This document shows positions 52,743 to 62,398 of a stretch of DNA of 64,000 bases, one piece after another. Made by a program: the position numbers and the translations under genes. The DNA is taken from positions 1 through 64,000 of the forward strand of contig JAFZQH010000034.1 in NCBI GenBank assembly GCA_017550165.1. The letters run 5' to 3'. The stretch comes from Lachnospiraceae bacterium (GTDB taxonomy: Bacteria > Bacillota > Clostridia > Lachnospirales > Lachnospiraceae). Numbering within the stretch: position 1 is the first letter of the stretch; the number at the start of each line of letters is the position of its first letter. A model generated the notes under the pieces. It made no database searches. It saw only the letters and a program-made list of their open reading frames with translations, and was not told the DNA's origin.

Positions 52743-53621
52743 TTACCTGAACTGCTTCTGCGGATTTCTCATATCCTCCAGCAACTGTTTGATCATGGCT
52801 TCAGCCGCACCGTCATCATAATCGTCTATCTTCTGTTTGGCTGTCTTCAATGTCTCATATATGTAGTCCGGCATATCATATCTCAGAAGGTTGGTTATCT
52901 TGTTATTGACCTCCTTCATCTTGAAGTTCTCAAGGTCATCCAGAAGATAGAGCAGCTTAACATTGATCTCGCCCTCATTGATGGGGATCCTCTCCTCTTC
53001 CACCACTTCAACTGCGTTCTGAACATTGATAAACTTGATGAGACGGTTGACCATGCTGAGCCCGGCCTCATAATCCTTTTGATCGACTTTTGTCTTGATA
53101 TGGGCAACTCGCTCCCTAATATCCTTGTCGAGCTTGTAACACAGTATACTGTCGATCTCGGCATCTGCCCTTTCATGGTTATCGGCCTCTATGTACTCCC
53201 TGATCCTCTCGAGATGATCCCCCAGTTCAACTGTCTCGATGGGTATCTTGCCCAGCTTCTTGAAAATGGTCTCAATTCGCCTTATGAGATCATCTCCGTC
53301 AAAGGGCTTAAGGATATAGTCCATGATACCCAGCTTGGAACCGGCCAAAACCGCGGACTTTTCCTTCCTGGCAGTCAGAAATACCACCGGTACGGTTACA
53401 CCGTTCTCAAGTCTCCTGATCTCCTTTAAAGTCTCCACGCCGTCCATGATAGGCATCTGAACATCAAGAAGTATAAGATCGACTCTCTCTCTGTATAAAA
53501 AATTAATAGCACGGCGTCCGGAGATAACGGGGACAACATCATATTTTTCCTGGAGCTCCTGTTCAACAAGGGCGAGGTTGACCGTATTGTCATCAACCAC
53601 CAGAATTCTCATCTTATCCAT
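52743..53621 (-). CDS. Response regulator with C-terminal helical repeats
   Basis: The 292-residue protein has an N-terminal receiver domain (1-120) with MRILVVDDNTVNLALVEQEL, DLILLDVQMPIMDGVETLKE (phospho-Asp about 55), VVFLTARKEKSAV and DYILKPFDGDDLI. No DNA-binding domain follows. Residues about 135-200 and 220-285 form two helical repeats with LxxLxxxxxxxAxxEIxxLLxYxL- and ..YDDGAAEAMIKQLLEDM-like patterns, which resemble the C-terminal end of the neighbouring kinase. It is probably a phospho-relay partner. It starts 3 bp after the kinase stop. Confidence 0.85.
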   Translation of the reverse strand: MDKMRILVVDDNTVNLALVEQELQEKYDVVPVISGRRAINFLYRERVDLILLDVQMPIMDGVETLKEIRRLENGVTVPVVFLTARKEKSAVLAGSKLGIMDYILKPFDGDDLIRRIETIFKKLGKIPIETVELGDHLERIREYIEADNHERADAEIDSILCYKLDKDIRERVAHIKTKVDQKDYEAGLSMVNRLIKFINVQNAVEVVEEERIPINEGEINVKLLYLLDDLENFKMKEVNNKITNLLRYDMPDYIYETLKTAKQKIDDYDDGAAEAMIKQLLEDMRNPQKQFR

Positions 53622-53624
53622 CCT

Positions 53625-56489
53625 TTAACCGCCTTTCTGAATATTTTCTATCAATTCACTGAGGGCATCTTCTGCCTTCTCATCTTCATACATCTTCAGC
53701 AACCGTCCTATCTCCGACAGGGGACCGGTTACATCCTCCGGAAGATCAAAGTCAAGCAGGGCACTGAGTTTTTCCTTTGCTTCTTTTGACTTGAAGTTTT
53801 GGACACTGGAGAGGATATCCTTGATCATCAGCATCATCTCGTCCTTTGAGATGGATATGCCGACTCGCTTGGGCTTCTTCTCCTTCTCTTTGACTGTATC
53901 CAGTATGGATTTGATCTCCGATAGGACCATATCATACAATTCCAGCAGGTCATCCAGATGATCCCTTATAAAATCATACCTGCCGTCTCTTCCGGCGAAT
54001 TCGTGCTCCTTTGCTATATCACCGAGGGTGTTGGCCGCTATGTTATATGAAGCACTCTTTAATGCGTGAACCTCTATTGTGTAATTCTCGTAATCCTTCT
54101 TATCCGCCAGGTCTCTGATATAATTCCTCTTGTCTTTACCGTCTTCATAGTAGAGATCCAGGATACCTACATAATCTTCAAGTCCCAGCGAGGATTTGGC
54201 AAGTCCCTCATCAAAATTGATATGACGCGTGTAGGGGATCTGTACCACTCCGGGATCCTCGACAGATACGGCTCTTGCCGCCTCTTCATCTCCGTAATCC
54301 TTCTTATTGTCAGGGGTCCATTTACCCAGGACCTCTCTCAGCCGCGATCTGTCAATAGGCTTGAACACCACATCCTGAAGGTCATTTGCAAGGAACATCT
54401 CCTCCGCATCCTTCTGGGTGTTGGCCGTAAGGGCAATGATGGGCATGTTATGACCTGATGCCCTGATGCGCTTGGTGGTCTCTACTCCGTCCATCTCCGG
54501 CATCATATGATCCATGAAGATCAGGTCGTAATCGGTCTTCTCGACGGCGTCCAAAGCCTCAAATCCGCTTAGGACGTCATCAACCTTATATTTGTACGGC
54601 TTTAAGAGCCCTTTGACAACCTTGATGTTGATCTTGTTATCATCAACCACCAGGATCCTTGCTTCCGGTGCGGTAAACAGCCGGTTCTCCGGCGGCTTAT
54701 TCTCCTCAACTCTCGGCTTCTCACTTATGGAAGCCCAGTCCACAACCTTCTGTACAATGGTAGCGGCAAATGTGGAGCCTTTACCGAATTCACTGGTTAA
54801 ACTGATATCTCCTCCCATGGCATTGACCAGCCTTTTCGTAATGGCCAGCCCCAGTCCCAGACCCTGGGCTTCTCTGTTCATCTCACTGTCAAGCTGGGAG
54901 AAATTATCGAAGATCCTGTCATAATCTACAGGCTTAACACCTATTCCCGTATCCCTTACTATAATGGATAGTCTGACGGAATCCTCCGATTCCTTGGAAT
55001 ATGCAACTTCCAGTTCCACATATCCCTTGCCGGTGTACTTAATGGCATTGGACAGGAGGTTCATAAATACCTGTCTTACCCTGTTAATATCACCGTGAAA
55101 CTTACAGGGCAGGGTATCGTCTATAGTCTTCCTGAATGCAAGCCCCTTTTCCTCTGCCTTGGTATTGGTAGCTATACAGGCTTCGGTGATGACCGGTGAA
55201 ATATAGTAATCCACCTCTCTGAGTTCGAGCTTCTCGGAGCCCATCTTGGTGGCATCAAATATATCGTCTACTATCTGAAGGAGGCTCTGTGAGGCCGCCT
55301 TGATATCCATTGCATAGTCATATGCCTTACGACCGATGGATTCTGCCTGGATAAGATCGCTCATTCCGATGATGGCATTCATGGGAGTCCTTATCTCATG
55401 AGACATATTGGCAAGGAAGTCGTCCTTAACCTTATAAGCCGCATTATACTTGCGCTGTATATCCTCCATAGCCAGATTGTTCTCCCTTATGGAAGTAACA
55501 TCCCTGAAGGCGGCCACATATCCCCTTACCTCTCCGTCCTCGTCAAGAATGGAGCTGGTATTACAGTGGAGATATACGCCCGATACCTCAAAATCCGTTC
55601 CTTTGTCGTCTAAACTATCGAATATCTCCAAAGGAATGCTGTGAACCTGCGAGATCTTAGATCCTGCTAAAACACCTGACAACTCGGGAAAAATCCCAAG
55701 GGCCGAATCATTATACTGCTGGAGATTAAAGTATTCATCCAGAATGATAATGGCCACGTCCATATTCTGAAGGATGGCGTTACGTGCAGTATCCGTCAGG
55801 TCAAATATATTATGTCTCAGCATTATAACGATAATGGCAGCCGAAACAACAAGGGTCAGGATCGGCGCAACATCGTATACCTGCAGTATCTTAAACGAAT
55901 ACAGTGCCATTCCGAAGAAGGGGATAAGGGGTGCCACTACTATATACTTGAGCATCCACAGCTTCTTCATATTAGCCTTGGTCCTCTTGGAATGGATGTA
56001 AAACCCGATAATGGTCTTGATGGAAAGTCCCACCACCACTATCAGAATGCCAAGATGAACAAAAAACAGGGGCCCGTATGTAAGCTTCAGGTGCGGGAAC
56101 ACCGGTTCCAAAACGTATTCGGCCTTTGCATACAGGGTGTGGTGCATGTCATTGGTGAAAACGGCCAGGGTGATCATGGTCTCCGCAACCGTAAGCAGCT
56201 GAAGCAGTATCTTATTGATCTTCTTATGGCAGAACCTGTATACGAAGATCATCAAAGAAAAGTTCACCCAAATGGCGCCGAAGTATTCCATCTTAACGGA
56301 CACCAGGCAGGCCTCTAAGGTGGGAGAGATAAGTTCCGAAAGGTATCCGGCATTCATGATAAATGCACAGATACACGTTACTATCATTATCTTTCTTTCA
56401 AATGACTCCTCCGCCCTGATAAGCAGATTCACCACGATCATGATTGCCACAAGACCGACAATCTGAATAATAACAGCCAGATTCAGCAT
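53625..56489 (-). CDS. Hybrid sensor histidine kinase (7TM-PAS-HisKA-HATPase-REC-HPt)
   Basis: The 954-residue protein has seven N-terminal membrane helices (about 1-225), a PAS domain (235-340, AILQNMDVAIIILDEYFNLQ), HisKA with NMSHEIRTPMNAIIGMSDLI (phospho-His), HATPase with FMNLLSNAIKYTGKGYVELE, IVRDTGIGVKPVDYDRIF and GLGLAITKRLVNAMGGDISL, REC with ILVVDDNKINIKVVKGLLKP and FMDHMMPEMDGVE, and an HPt domain with YTIEVHALKSASYNIAANTL. A C-terminal helical segment (about 880-954) resembles the repeats of the downstream regulator. The signal is unknown. Confidence 0.92.
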   Translation of the reverse strand: MLNLAVIIQIVGLVAIMIVVNLLIRAEESFERKIMIVTCICAFIMNAGYLSELISPTLEACLVSVKMEYFGAIWVNFSLMIFVYRFCHKKINKILLQLLTVAETMITLAVFTNDMHHTLYAKAEYVLEPVFPHLKLTYGPLFFVHLGILIVVVGLSIKTIIGFYIHSKRTKANMKKLWMLKYIVVAPLIPFFGMALYSFKILQVYDVAPILTLVVSAAIIVIMLRHNIFDLTDTARNAILQNMDVAIIILDEYFNLQQYNDSALGIFPELSGVLAGSKISQVHSIPLEIFDSLDDKGTDFEVSGVYLHCNTSSILDEDGEVRGYVAAFRDVTSIRENNLAMEDIQRKYNAAYKVKDDFLANMSHEIRTPMNAIIGMSDLIQAESIGRKAYDYAMDIKAASQSLLQIVDDIFDATKMGSEKLELREVDYYISPVITEACIATNTKAEEKGLAFRKTIDDTLPCKFHGDINRVRQVFMNLLSNAIKYTGKGYVELEVAYSKESEDSVRLSIIVRDTGIGVKPVDYDRIFDNFSQLDSEMNREAQGLGLGLAITKRLVNAMGGDISLTSEFGKGSTFAATIVQKVVDWASISEKPRVEENKPPENRLFTAPEARILVVDDNKINIKVVKGLLKPYKYKVDDVLSGFEALDAVEKTDYDLIFMDHMMPEMDGVETTKRIRASGHNMPIIALTANTQKDAEEMFLANDLQDVVFKPIDRSRLREVLGKWTPDNKKDYGDEEAARAVSVEDPGVVQIPYTRHINFDEGLAKSSLGLEDYVGILDLYYEDGKDKRNYIRDLADKKDYENYTIEVHALKSASYNIAANTLGDIAKEHEFAGRDGRYDFIRDHLDDLLELYDMVLSEIKSILDTVKEKEKKPKRVGISISKDEMMLMIKDILSSVQNFKSKEAKEKLSALLDFDLPEDVTGPLSEIGRLLKMYEDEKAEDALSELIENIQKGG

Positions 56490-56586
56490 AATAATATCCT
56501 TTTATCGCGTCTTACGCCTTTAAAATCGCCAAAAACACACATTGGCATTATACATCATTTTCGGCAATATTTCAATATGAACGTGT

Positions 56587-57114
56587 TTACTTTTCAATAC
56601 CGCGTCTTGCGTGTATCCCCTCATCATAGGGGTGTTTAACTTTTTCTATCCTCGAAACGTAGTCCGCCAGTCCGATAAGCTCCTCCGGCGCATTGCGCCC
56701 CGTCATGACCACTTCCATGGATTCCGGCTTGTTCTTAAGAAAATCTATGACTTTTTCCTTATCCACATAACCTCCGTTATATGTGGCCATCATCTCGTCC
56801 ATGACCAGCAGGTCCACGTTTTCTTCCATGGCCGCCTTGGTAACCCGGTCAAAATGGGCGTTGCAGACCTTCCTTACCTCTGCCTTCTGCTCATCGTTCA
56901 TCTTAAAGGTAAATCCCAGCGCCTTATCGCAAAGGAGCAGGTGAACACCGGGGATATCCTTTAACACTTTGAGCTCACTTGACTTGTTGTCTTTCAAAAA
57001 CTGGGTAAACAACACATGTCCGCCGTTCCCCGCGCATCTTATGGTAAGCCCCACACAACAGGTGGTCTTCCCCTTGCCGTCTCCGGTATAAATGTGGATC
57101 AATCCCTTATCCAT
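56587..57114 (-). CDS. cobO: Cob(I)yrinic acid a,c-diamide adenosyltransferase
   Basis: The 175-residue protein has the CobA/CobO P-loop HIYTGDGKGKTTCCVGLTIR, VDLLVMDEMMATYNGGYVDK and VVMTGRNAPEELIGLADYVS. It adds the adenosyl group to corrinoids. Its neighbour is a CobD-like decarboxylase, so both belong to cobalamin late assembly or salvage. Confidence 0.92.
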   Translation of the reverse strand: MDKGLIHIYTGDGKGKTTCCVGLTIRCAGNGGHVLFTQFLKDNKSSELKVLKDIPGVHLLLCDKALGFTFKMNDEQKAEVRKVCNAHFDRVTKAAMEENVDLLVMDEMMATYNGGYVDKEKVIDFLKNKPESMEVVMTGRNAPEELIGLADYVSRIEKVKHPYDEGIHARRGIEK

Positions 57115-57139
57115 GTTCTTCCCCTTTCCGGGCGTACCC

Positions 57140-58180
57140 CTATAAACCTTCCTTCAGTTCCCGAAAGACCTTCAGCAGAATATCATTATCTTCGGCAGAG
57201 CGGACCGCAATGCGGTAGAAACCTTTTTGAAGTCCTTCGTAATTGCTGCAGTCCCTTATCATTATACCCTTTTCCAGGCATTTTCGGGAAAAATCATCAT
57301 CGGCCTTAAAGAATATATAATTCGCCCCGTAACCGTAGATTTTATATCCCATGGCCTCAAGCTCGGTTACAAGACGTTTTTTCTGCCTGAGTATCTCTTC
57401 CTTTGAAGTCCTTACATACTCCTTTTCCTTTAAAGCCGCCACGCCGGCCATCTGTGCCGGGAGCGAAACGCTCCAGGGCTGGGAGACTTCTTTTATGCGT
57501 TCCATAAGCCCGGTGTTTCGGCACAAACCGTAGCCCAGGCGAAGTCCCGGCATGGCATAGAGCTTGGTAAAGGCTTTAAGTATCACAAGCCTGTCGTTTT
57601 TTTCAAGATAAGCTTTCATGGTGTATGCATCCGGGTCATCGATGAGATCAATAAAGCACTCATCCAGTATCATATAAGTGCCGCACTCCCTGCAGCGGTC
57701 CGACACCTTCCCCAGATAATCCCTGTCACACAAGACCCCCGTAGGATTATTGGGATTACAGATAAAGAGCATATCCGTATCTTTATCGATCATTTCCGGG
57801 AGGCCTTCATCCGGCTTAAAACCCGCTTCCTCCCGGAGATAACAGTAGTCTATATTGCAGCCTGACGCCCGCAGGGCCTGTTCATACTCATAAAATGAAG
57901 GGGCAAGGAGGATGGCCTTTTTCGGCTTAAGGGCATATACCAGTGAAAAAATGATATCCGCTGCCCCGTTGCCGCACCTTATGTACTCTGCCGGAATCCC
58001 CTCTTCCTCCGACAGAGCCTTCCGCAATTCTTCGCACTCCACATCCGGATAGGCAAAAGACTTACGTACACCCTCCACGGCCGCATCTGCCACCGCCTCC
58101 GGCATGCCTTTGAGATTGATATTGGCCGAGTAATCAATAACCCCGGCGTTCCTGTATACATCACCACCATGCTTGTGCAT
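57140..58180 (-). CDS. cobD: Threonine-phosphate decarboxylase CobD-like
   Basis: The 346-residue PLP aminotransferase-fold protein has KHGGDVYRNAGVIDYSANIN at the N-terminus, the usual start of CobD, then IRCGNGAADIIFSLV, LFICNPNNPTGVLCDR, MILDECFIDLID and LKAFTKLYAMPGLRLGYGLC with the PLP lysine. CobD makes aminopropanol phosphate for the nucleotide loop. Histidinol-phosphate aminotransferase is the alternative, but the cobO neighbour and GGD start favour CobD. Confidence 0.88.
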   Translation of the reverse strand: MHKHGGDVYRNAGVIDYSANINLKGMPEAVADAAVEGVRKSFAYPDVECEELRKALSEEEGIPAEYIRCGNGAADIIFSLVYALKPKKAILLAPSFYEYEQALRASGCNIDYCYLREEAGFKPDEGLPEMIDKDTDMLFICNPNNPTGVLCDRDYLGKVSDRCRECGTYMILDECFIDLIDDPDAYTMKAYLEKNDRLVILKAFTKLYAMPGLRLGYGLCRNTGLMERIKEVSQPWSVSLPAQMAGVAALKEKEYVRTSKEEILRQKKRLVTELEAMGYKIYGYGANYIFFKADDDFSRKCLEKGIMIRDCSNYEGLQKGFYRIAVRSAEDNDILLKVFRELKEGL

Positions 58181-58221
58181 AATTTTCTATACTCCTTGTA
58201 AAATCTCGCTTTCCCTTGATA

Positions 58222-59445
58222 TCACTGGGTTTTCTCCACCTCGTTTTTCGGTCTGTTTTGGTATATTTTGGTATATTTTAGTCCGAAAAAGGTGTAAAAA
58301 TGGGTGTAAACATCCAAAGTGGTCGAAATCTCCGAATGCCCCATAAGATACTGAAGCGTCTTAGGGTTCATTCCCGACATGGCCATGTTGGTACAATACG
58401 TATGACGGCACACATGAGGTGTGATCTCAGGGATCCTAACCTTGTGGGTTTTGTTATACCTGTTCCTCATCCTCTGAAAACGGGCGTCCCACTCCCGAGC
58501 ATGAATAGGCTTTCCATTGCGATTCAAGCAAAGGAATCCTGTATATCCATCAACACACGGCTCAATCTCTGCCTCTCTCCTCTCAATAAGCCTGCGAAAG
58601 CATTCCTCAACATCGGGAGTTATGGGGAGCCGCCTTGTCCCATTCTTGGTCTTGGTCTTTTCTATATAGTATTTACCCTGATTATCTCTCTGTAACTGTT
58701 TGTCAACATAAATACTATGATGTTTAAAATCAATATCGTTTAAGGTGAGTCCGCAGAATTCCGATATCCTGAGCCCCGTATGAAATAATATATAGGCGGG
58801 TTCGTAATTCTTCTTATAGTAAGTGTTACCGCTCATAAAGCTCAAGAACTTCTTCTCATCTGCAGGGGATACAGCCTGCCTGTTAACGCAGTCATTCGCA
58901 ACAACATCCGAAAGCGGAAAACTAAATGGATTCTTCAGGATGAGATTATCATCCACTGCCAACTGAAACGCCATCTTCAGCACGCTCCTGATACCATGTA
59001 TCGTGTTAAACTTCCTGTGATATTCTCTATGAAGTTTTATCAGAAACGCTTTTGCATCAGTCATCTTGACTGTATCAATCCGTTTTGCTCCAAATGGATC
59101 TTTCTCAAGCATTTTAAGGGCCACATTGTAGTTTCTCCGCGTGTTATATCTTACACCGGTCCTGATATCCACATACTTGGCACACAATTCTACAACACGC
59201 ATTCTCTTCCCGAAGGATGCAATTTCATTATCGATATCCTTCTGAATCTGTTTCTCAAGCTCCCGCAATGACGGGGCCTTCTTTTTTCCCTTAGGAAGGT
59301 TGTCATGGTCTTCTAATCTCCAACTATAGACCATCCTCTCTTCACCAAAAACATCACGCCACTTAAATCTATACCTCCCATCGCTTAATTGCAGTTCTCC
59401 ATTCCGGAGGATCCTGCCTTTATTATCCTTTCTCTTCTCACTCAT
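58222..59445 (-). CDS. int: Tyrosine integrase, Tn916 type
   Basis: The 407-residue protein has an N-terminal DNA-binding part with RILRNGELQLSDGRYRFKWR, a SAM-like middle domain (80-165), and the catalytic domain with FHTGLRISEFCGLTLNDIDF (Arg), RRLPITPDVEECF, ITPHVCRHTYCTNMAMSGMN (His-Arg), MGHSEISTTLDVYTHF (His and Tyr). The C-terminal end after the Tyr is YTFFGLKYTKIYQNRP with repeated TACCAAAA-like DNA. It would excise or insert an element with the Xis at 59607-59819. No conjugation genes are present, so the element is probably degraded or very small. Confidence 0.92.
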   Translation of the reverse strand: MSEKRKDNKGRILRNGELQLSDGRYRFKWRDVFGEERMVYSWRLEDHDNLPKGKKKAPSLRELEKQIQKDIDNEIASFGKRMRVVELCAKYVDIRTGVRYNTRRNYNVALKMLEKDPFGAKRIDTVKMTDAKAFLIKLHREYHRKFNTIHGIRSVLKMAFQLAVDDNLILKNPFSFPLSDVVANDCVNRQAVSPADEKKFLSFMSGNTYYKKNYEPAYILFHTGLRISEFCGLTLNDIDFKHHSIYVDKQLQRDNQGKYYIEKTKTKNGTRRLPITPDVEECFRRLIERREAEIEPCVDGYTGFLCLNRNGKPIHAREWDARFQRMRNRYNKTHKVRIPEITPHVCRHTYCTNMAMSGMNPKTLQYLMGHSEISTTLDVYTHFYTFFGLKYTKIYQNRPKNEVEKTQ

Positions 59446-59606
59446 CCTGATCAGCCTCCTTTAGCAAAAAATAAAGAAAACTATCCAAGATTTCATGATA
59501 AGATTAACGCAAATCCTTCATATTCCGTTGATAAAGGATTCACATTCATCATATTATAACATAGATAGTTTTCTTTTCACATCATCACTAAGTAACAAAA
59601 ATAGCA

Positions 59607-59819
59607 CTATATTGCATTCATGTTTTCGTTTAAAAAGTTCTGAAACATCTCCCTTTTAAATAAAGCGCGGTTTCCGTTCCATAAGAGGAAATCTGCATCC
59701 GCGTGTGCATGGGCAAATGCACTCAGCCTCTTATATCCGATCCCGAAATACTCTGATGCTTCCCTTAGAGTCAATGTGTACTTCTGCCACCAGGGCAGTT
59801 CCTGATTCATAGTTTCCAT
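59607..59819 (-). CDS. xis: Excisionase (Tn916 Xis-like)
   Basis: The 70-residue protein has PWWQKYTLTLREASEYFGIG then YKRLSAFAHAHADADFLLWN and GNRALFKREMFQNFLN, the winged-helix excisionase form that usually precedes Tn916-type int. It directs Int to excision. The gap of 161 bases to int holds no further gene, but includes a possible AT-rich promoter. Confidence 0.88.
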   Translation of the reverse strand: METMNQELPWWQKYTLTLREASEYFGIGYKRLSAFAHAHADADFLLWNGNRALFKREMFQNFLNENMNAI

Positions 59820-59948
59820 GGTGTTCTCCTTTACTCACTGAAAGTATTTTATTTCTACACTTTCTAAAGGAGTTTCCCACCCGGATTTTTTGAGAAATGC
59901 CGAAAAAAGATTAGAAAAGCCAAGATATGCCGAAAAAAAAAGGCACAA

Positions 59949-59981
59949 GAAAAAGGTTCCGTCCGGGTAAGGACAGAACCT
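59949..59981 (-). terminator. Terminator after the DUF2115-like gene
   Basis: On the minus strand AGGTTCTGTCC and GGACGGAACCT form an 11-bp stem with one G-U and loop TTACCC, then TTTTTC. The region 59820-59948 holds no gene. Confidence 0.85.
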
Positions 59982-59999
59982 GTATATATAGTTCATCAA

Positions 60000-60416
60000 T
60001 TATGGTTTTTCTTTTTTCGATACACAGAAGTTACAAATAACACTATCTTGCTTCGCTGGACAGTAGTATTCCTTCTTCCCGCCCTTCTCAGCCACTCTGT
60101 ATTTCACAGCTTCCTGTGGATGCATAGGCTCCTCTCGCAGAAAAGTGAGCACGAGGCAGGAATCAACAACGTACTTATGCGCCCTGGACTGCTCCGGCCA
60201 CGTTTCCCTCAGGAACTCATAGACTGCTTCTGACAGAACCGTGATATCCTTATCATCCACCTCCCCAAAGAAAGACACGCCCGTCTCTCTGAGCTCCAAC
60301 AATACTTTTCTGTTGTGCTCGCTTATGGGAATATCCGATGATTCGTCTTGAATAAGCTTCCATTCATCGTTTTCTATGGATTTTATTATTCTTCCTGCCA
60401 ATGTCGATTTTGTCAT
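60000..60416 (-). CDS. DUF2115-like protein
   Basis: The 138-residue protein ends with TFLREEPMHPQEAVKYRVAE, KGGKKEYYCPAKQDSVICNF and CVSKKEKP. The REEPMHP, YYCP(A/V)K and C-x-F-C pattern fits DUF2115, first noted in archaeal methanogens; the function is unknown. Three cysteines near 119-131 may bind a metal. The N-terminal half (about 1-80) is helical. It starts 16 bp after the PNPOx-like gene. Confidence 0.6.
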   Translation of the reverse strand: MTKSTLAGRIIKSIENDEWKLIQDESSDIPISEHNRKVLLELRETGVSFFGEVDDKDITVLSEAVYEFLRETWPEQSRAHKYVVDSCLVLTFLREEPMHPQEAVKYRVAEKGGKKEYYCPAKQDSVICNFCVSKKEKP

Positions 60417-60432
60417 TTAGCTCAGTCTTTCA

Positions 60433-60942
60433 TTATAATTCTAGGTGCTGTCGGCTATCCACGCCTTCTTTCTTCAGTTCCGAATCAAGAAGATCAAAAC
60501 TCTTCGGATCCACCTTGATTAGATTCATTGGCTTAGGAAGCTTCTTTATTGCATCGATGGATATCTTCCTATGCTCCAGAAGTGTCGTATACTCAGGTGA
60601 AAATGGCTCAATGATTACTGCCTTTCCCTGAACTTGAAGCCCCTTCAGCTTTCCAAATCCTGAATATCCATCAAAAATAGCAAGGCAGACATTCTTGTTC
60701 TTTTTCAACCCTTTAAACTTCAAACCTCCTTCGGAAAAAAGAAAAAATGCTCCATCCACATAATTATACTCGATTGGTGTACATCTGACAAAGTCATCTG
60801 CTGCAGTGGCCAGCGCACAGGTCTTACGCTCAGAGATAAATGTCGATATCCACTCTTTCAATCGCTCAGGATCCATTTTCTTTGAATGCGCTTCTTTCTG
60901 GGTCCAGTAATTTGCCTGTTCTTCATAGTTTGGTTCCCACAT
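60433..60942 (-). CDS. Pyridoxamine 5'-phosphate oxidase-like FMN-binding protein
   Basis: The 169-residue protein has the split-barrel pattern: ERKTCALATAADDFVRCTPI, EYNYVDGAFFLFSEGGLKFK, NKNVCLAIFDGYSGFGKLKG and LQVQGKAVIIE. It probably binds FMN. The arginine contacts of true PdxH are not evident, so it may be a general flavin reductase. A short operon with the DUF2115-like gene is likely. Confidence 0.8.
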   Translation of the reverse strand: MWEPNYEEQANYWTQKEAHSKKMDPERLKEWISTFISERKTCALATAADDFVRCTPIEYNYVDGAFFLFSEGGLKFKGLKKNKNVCLAIFDGYSGFGKLKGLQVQGKAVIIEPFSPEYTTLLEHRKISIDAIKKLPKPMNLIKVDPKSFDLLDSELKKEGVDSRQHLEL

Positions 60943-61022
60943 AATACCACCTTCCCGTTGCTATTATCCATTTTCCACATCCCGAGATAGTTACGGATCA
61001 ATCTGATATTATCAATTAATTC

Positions 61023-62162
61023 TCATGTATCCTTACGCAGAATTTCCAGATACTCCTCATAAGCAAACACTCTGTTTCGTGCTGCATTGGTTGTTTCATT
61101 CAGTATCTCTGCATGAACCAGCTTTCCCACAGCAGCCGATACAGTATTGTAGCTCACCTCCAAGTCTGCGGCCGTCCTTTTGATATCTATGATCGGGTAC
61201 TGCTCAATATAATCAAATACCCTTCTGACATTGTCGTTCTTTCTTGTTGTAGTCGGTAATTTCCTGAGATTTCTGTCATGAAGTTCTGAAAGCTTCTCTA
61301 CCGTTGCCAGCGAATCTTTGGCTGCTGCAGATACAGCTTCCAAGAAGAATGCGATCCACTGTTCATAGTTTCCGCTTCTTCTAACCTCTGAAATCCTGTC
61401 GTAATACTCTATCTGGTTCTTCTTTAGGAAATATGAAATGTAAATGATCGGTTTTGAAATGTATCCTTGTTCCATAAGGTAAAGCAATATCATTAATCGC
61501 CCGACCCTTCCGTTTCCATCAAGAAACGGATGAATCGTCTCAAATTGATAATGTATCAACGCGATCCTTATCAGAGGATCATAATCATCGCCTTCATTCA
61601 TGTATTTTTCAAGATCGGTTAGCGCAGCATTCATATCCTCCACATTGGGCGGAACATACCTTGCTTCGCGCAGTGTACAATTTGCTGCCCCTATCCAGTT
61701 CTGCGATCTGCGGAACTCCCCTGGATTCTTTTCCTGCCCTCTGACTCCGGCAAGAAGCTCTCCGTGAATCTCTCTTAAAAGTCTGTTACATAAAGGCAAT
61801 TTATCCAGTCTGTTTATCGCTGCTGTACAGGCTCTCACATAGTTGATAACATCAACCACATCAAGATTGGAATTGCCTTCAATATTGGGATCCAGAATAT
61901 CATCCAGAGTACATTGAGTACCCTCTATCTGTGACGATATCAACGCTTCCTTTCTTACGTACATGGAAATAAACAATTCCACATTCGGAATGAGTTTTGA
62001 GGCTGTATCCAGCCTTACCAGATCACGGTTTGCCTCTACAAGTTTTTTTACGATATCGCTGTTTATATTTAATTCGGGATCCGGTGGCAGCGGCGATGGC
62101 TTAAACGATTGATATGCCGCTTCGCCGGTCAGATTGGTTACCAATTCTCCTGACCTACCCAT
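61023..62162 (-). CDS. Fic-domain AMP-transferase with built-in inhibitory motif
   Basis: The 379-residue protein begins at ATG 62162 after AAAGGAG. Residues about 25-100 form the Fic N-terminal domain with ISSQIEGTQCTLDDIL. The SSQIEG segment is an (S/T)xxxE(G/N) inhibitory helix of class II Fic. The Fic core has HPFLDGNGRVGRLMILLYL, the full catalytic motif, near 200. A C-terminal winged-helix follows (about 305-375, IDIKRTAADLEVSYNTVSAA). It probably adds AMP to a target protein; the target is unknown. Confidence 0.92.
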   Translation of the reverse strand: MGRSGELVTNLTGEAAYQSFKPSPLPPDPELNINSDIVKKLVEANRDLVRLDTASKLIPNVELFISMYVRKEALISSQIEGTQCTLDDILDPNIEGNSNLDVVDVINYVRACTAAINRLDKLPLCNRLLREIHGELLAGVRGQEKNPGEFRRSQNWIGAANCTLREARYVPPNVEDMNAALTDLEKYMNEGDDYDPLIRIALIHYQFETIHPFLDGNGRVGRLMILLYLMEQGYISKPIIYISYFLKKNQIEYYDRISEVRRSGNYEQWIAFFLEAVSAAAKDSLATVEKLSELHDRNLRKLPTTTRKNDNVRRVFDYIEQYPIIDIKRTAADLEVSYNTVSAAVGKLVHAEILNETTNAARNRVFAYEEYLEILRKDT

Positions 62163-62320
62163 AACAGGCTCCTTTCTGAAATAACATCTTGACAATACAC
62201 CTTTTATTTCAATTTGTAAATAACTTATTGAAATATAATCTATTTCCCGGCAGTCTTATTTCAATTCCTATCATATGGCGCCCCCTCTACAAGATGATTC
62301 TTACACTATAATTGTATCAT

Positions 62321-62353
62321 AAAAAAAGTCCGGTCGAATTATCGATCGAACTT
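62321..62353 (-). terminator. Intrinsic terminator after the frameshifted peptide gene
   Basis: On the minus strand AAGTTCGATCGA pairs with TCGACCGGACTT (one mismatch and one G-U), loop TAAT, then TTTTTTT. It lies 46 bases after the peptide stop. The stretch 62163-62320 holds no gene and only the presumed fic promoter. Confidence 0.8.
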
Positions 62354-62398
62354 CCTGTCTTTTCAATTTAATAATGCAAGACGCCAAACCTCTTCATT

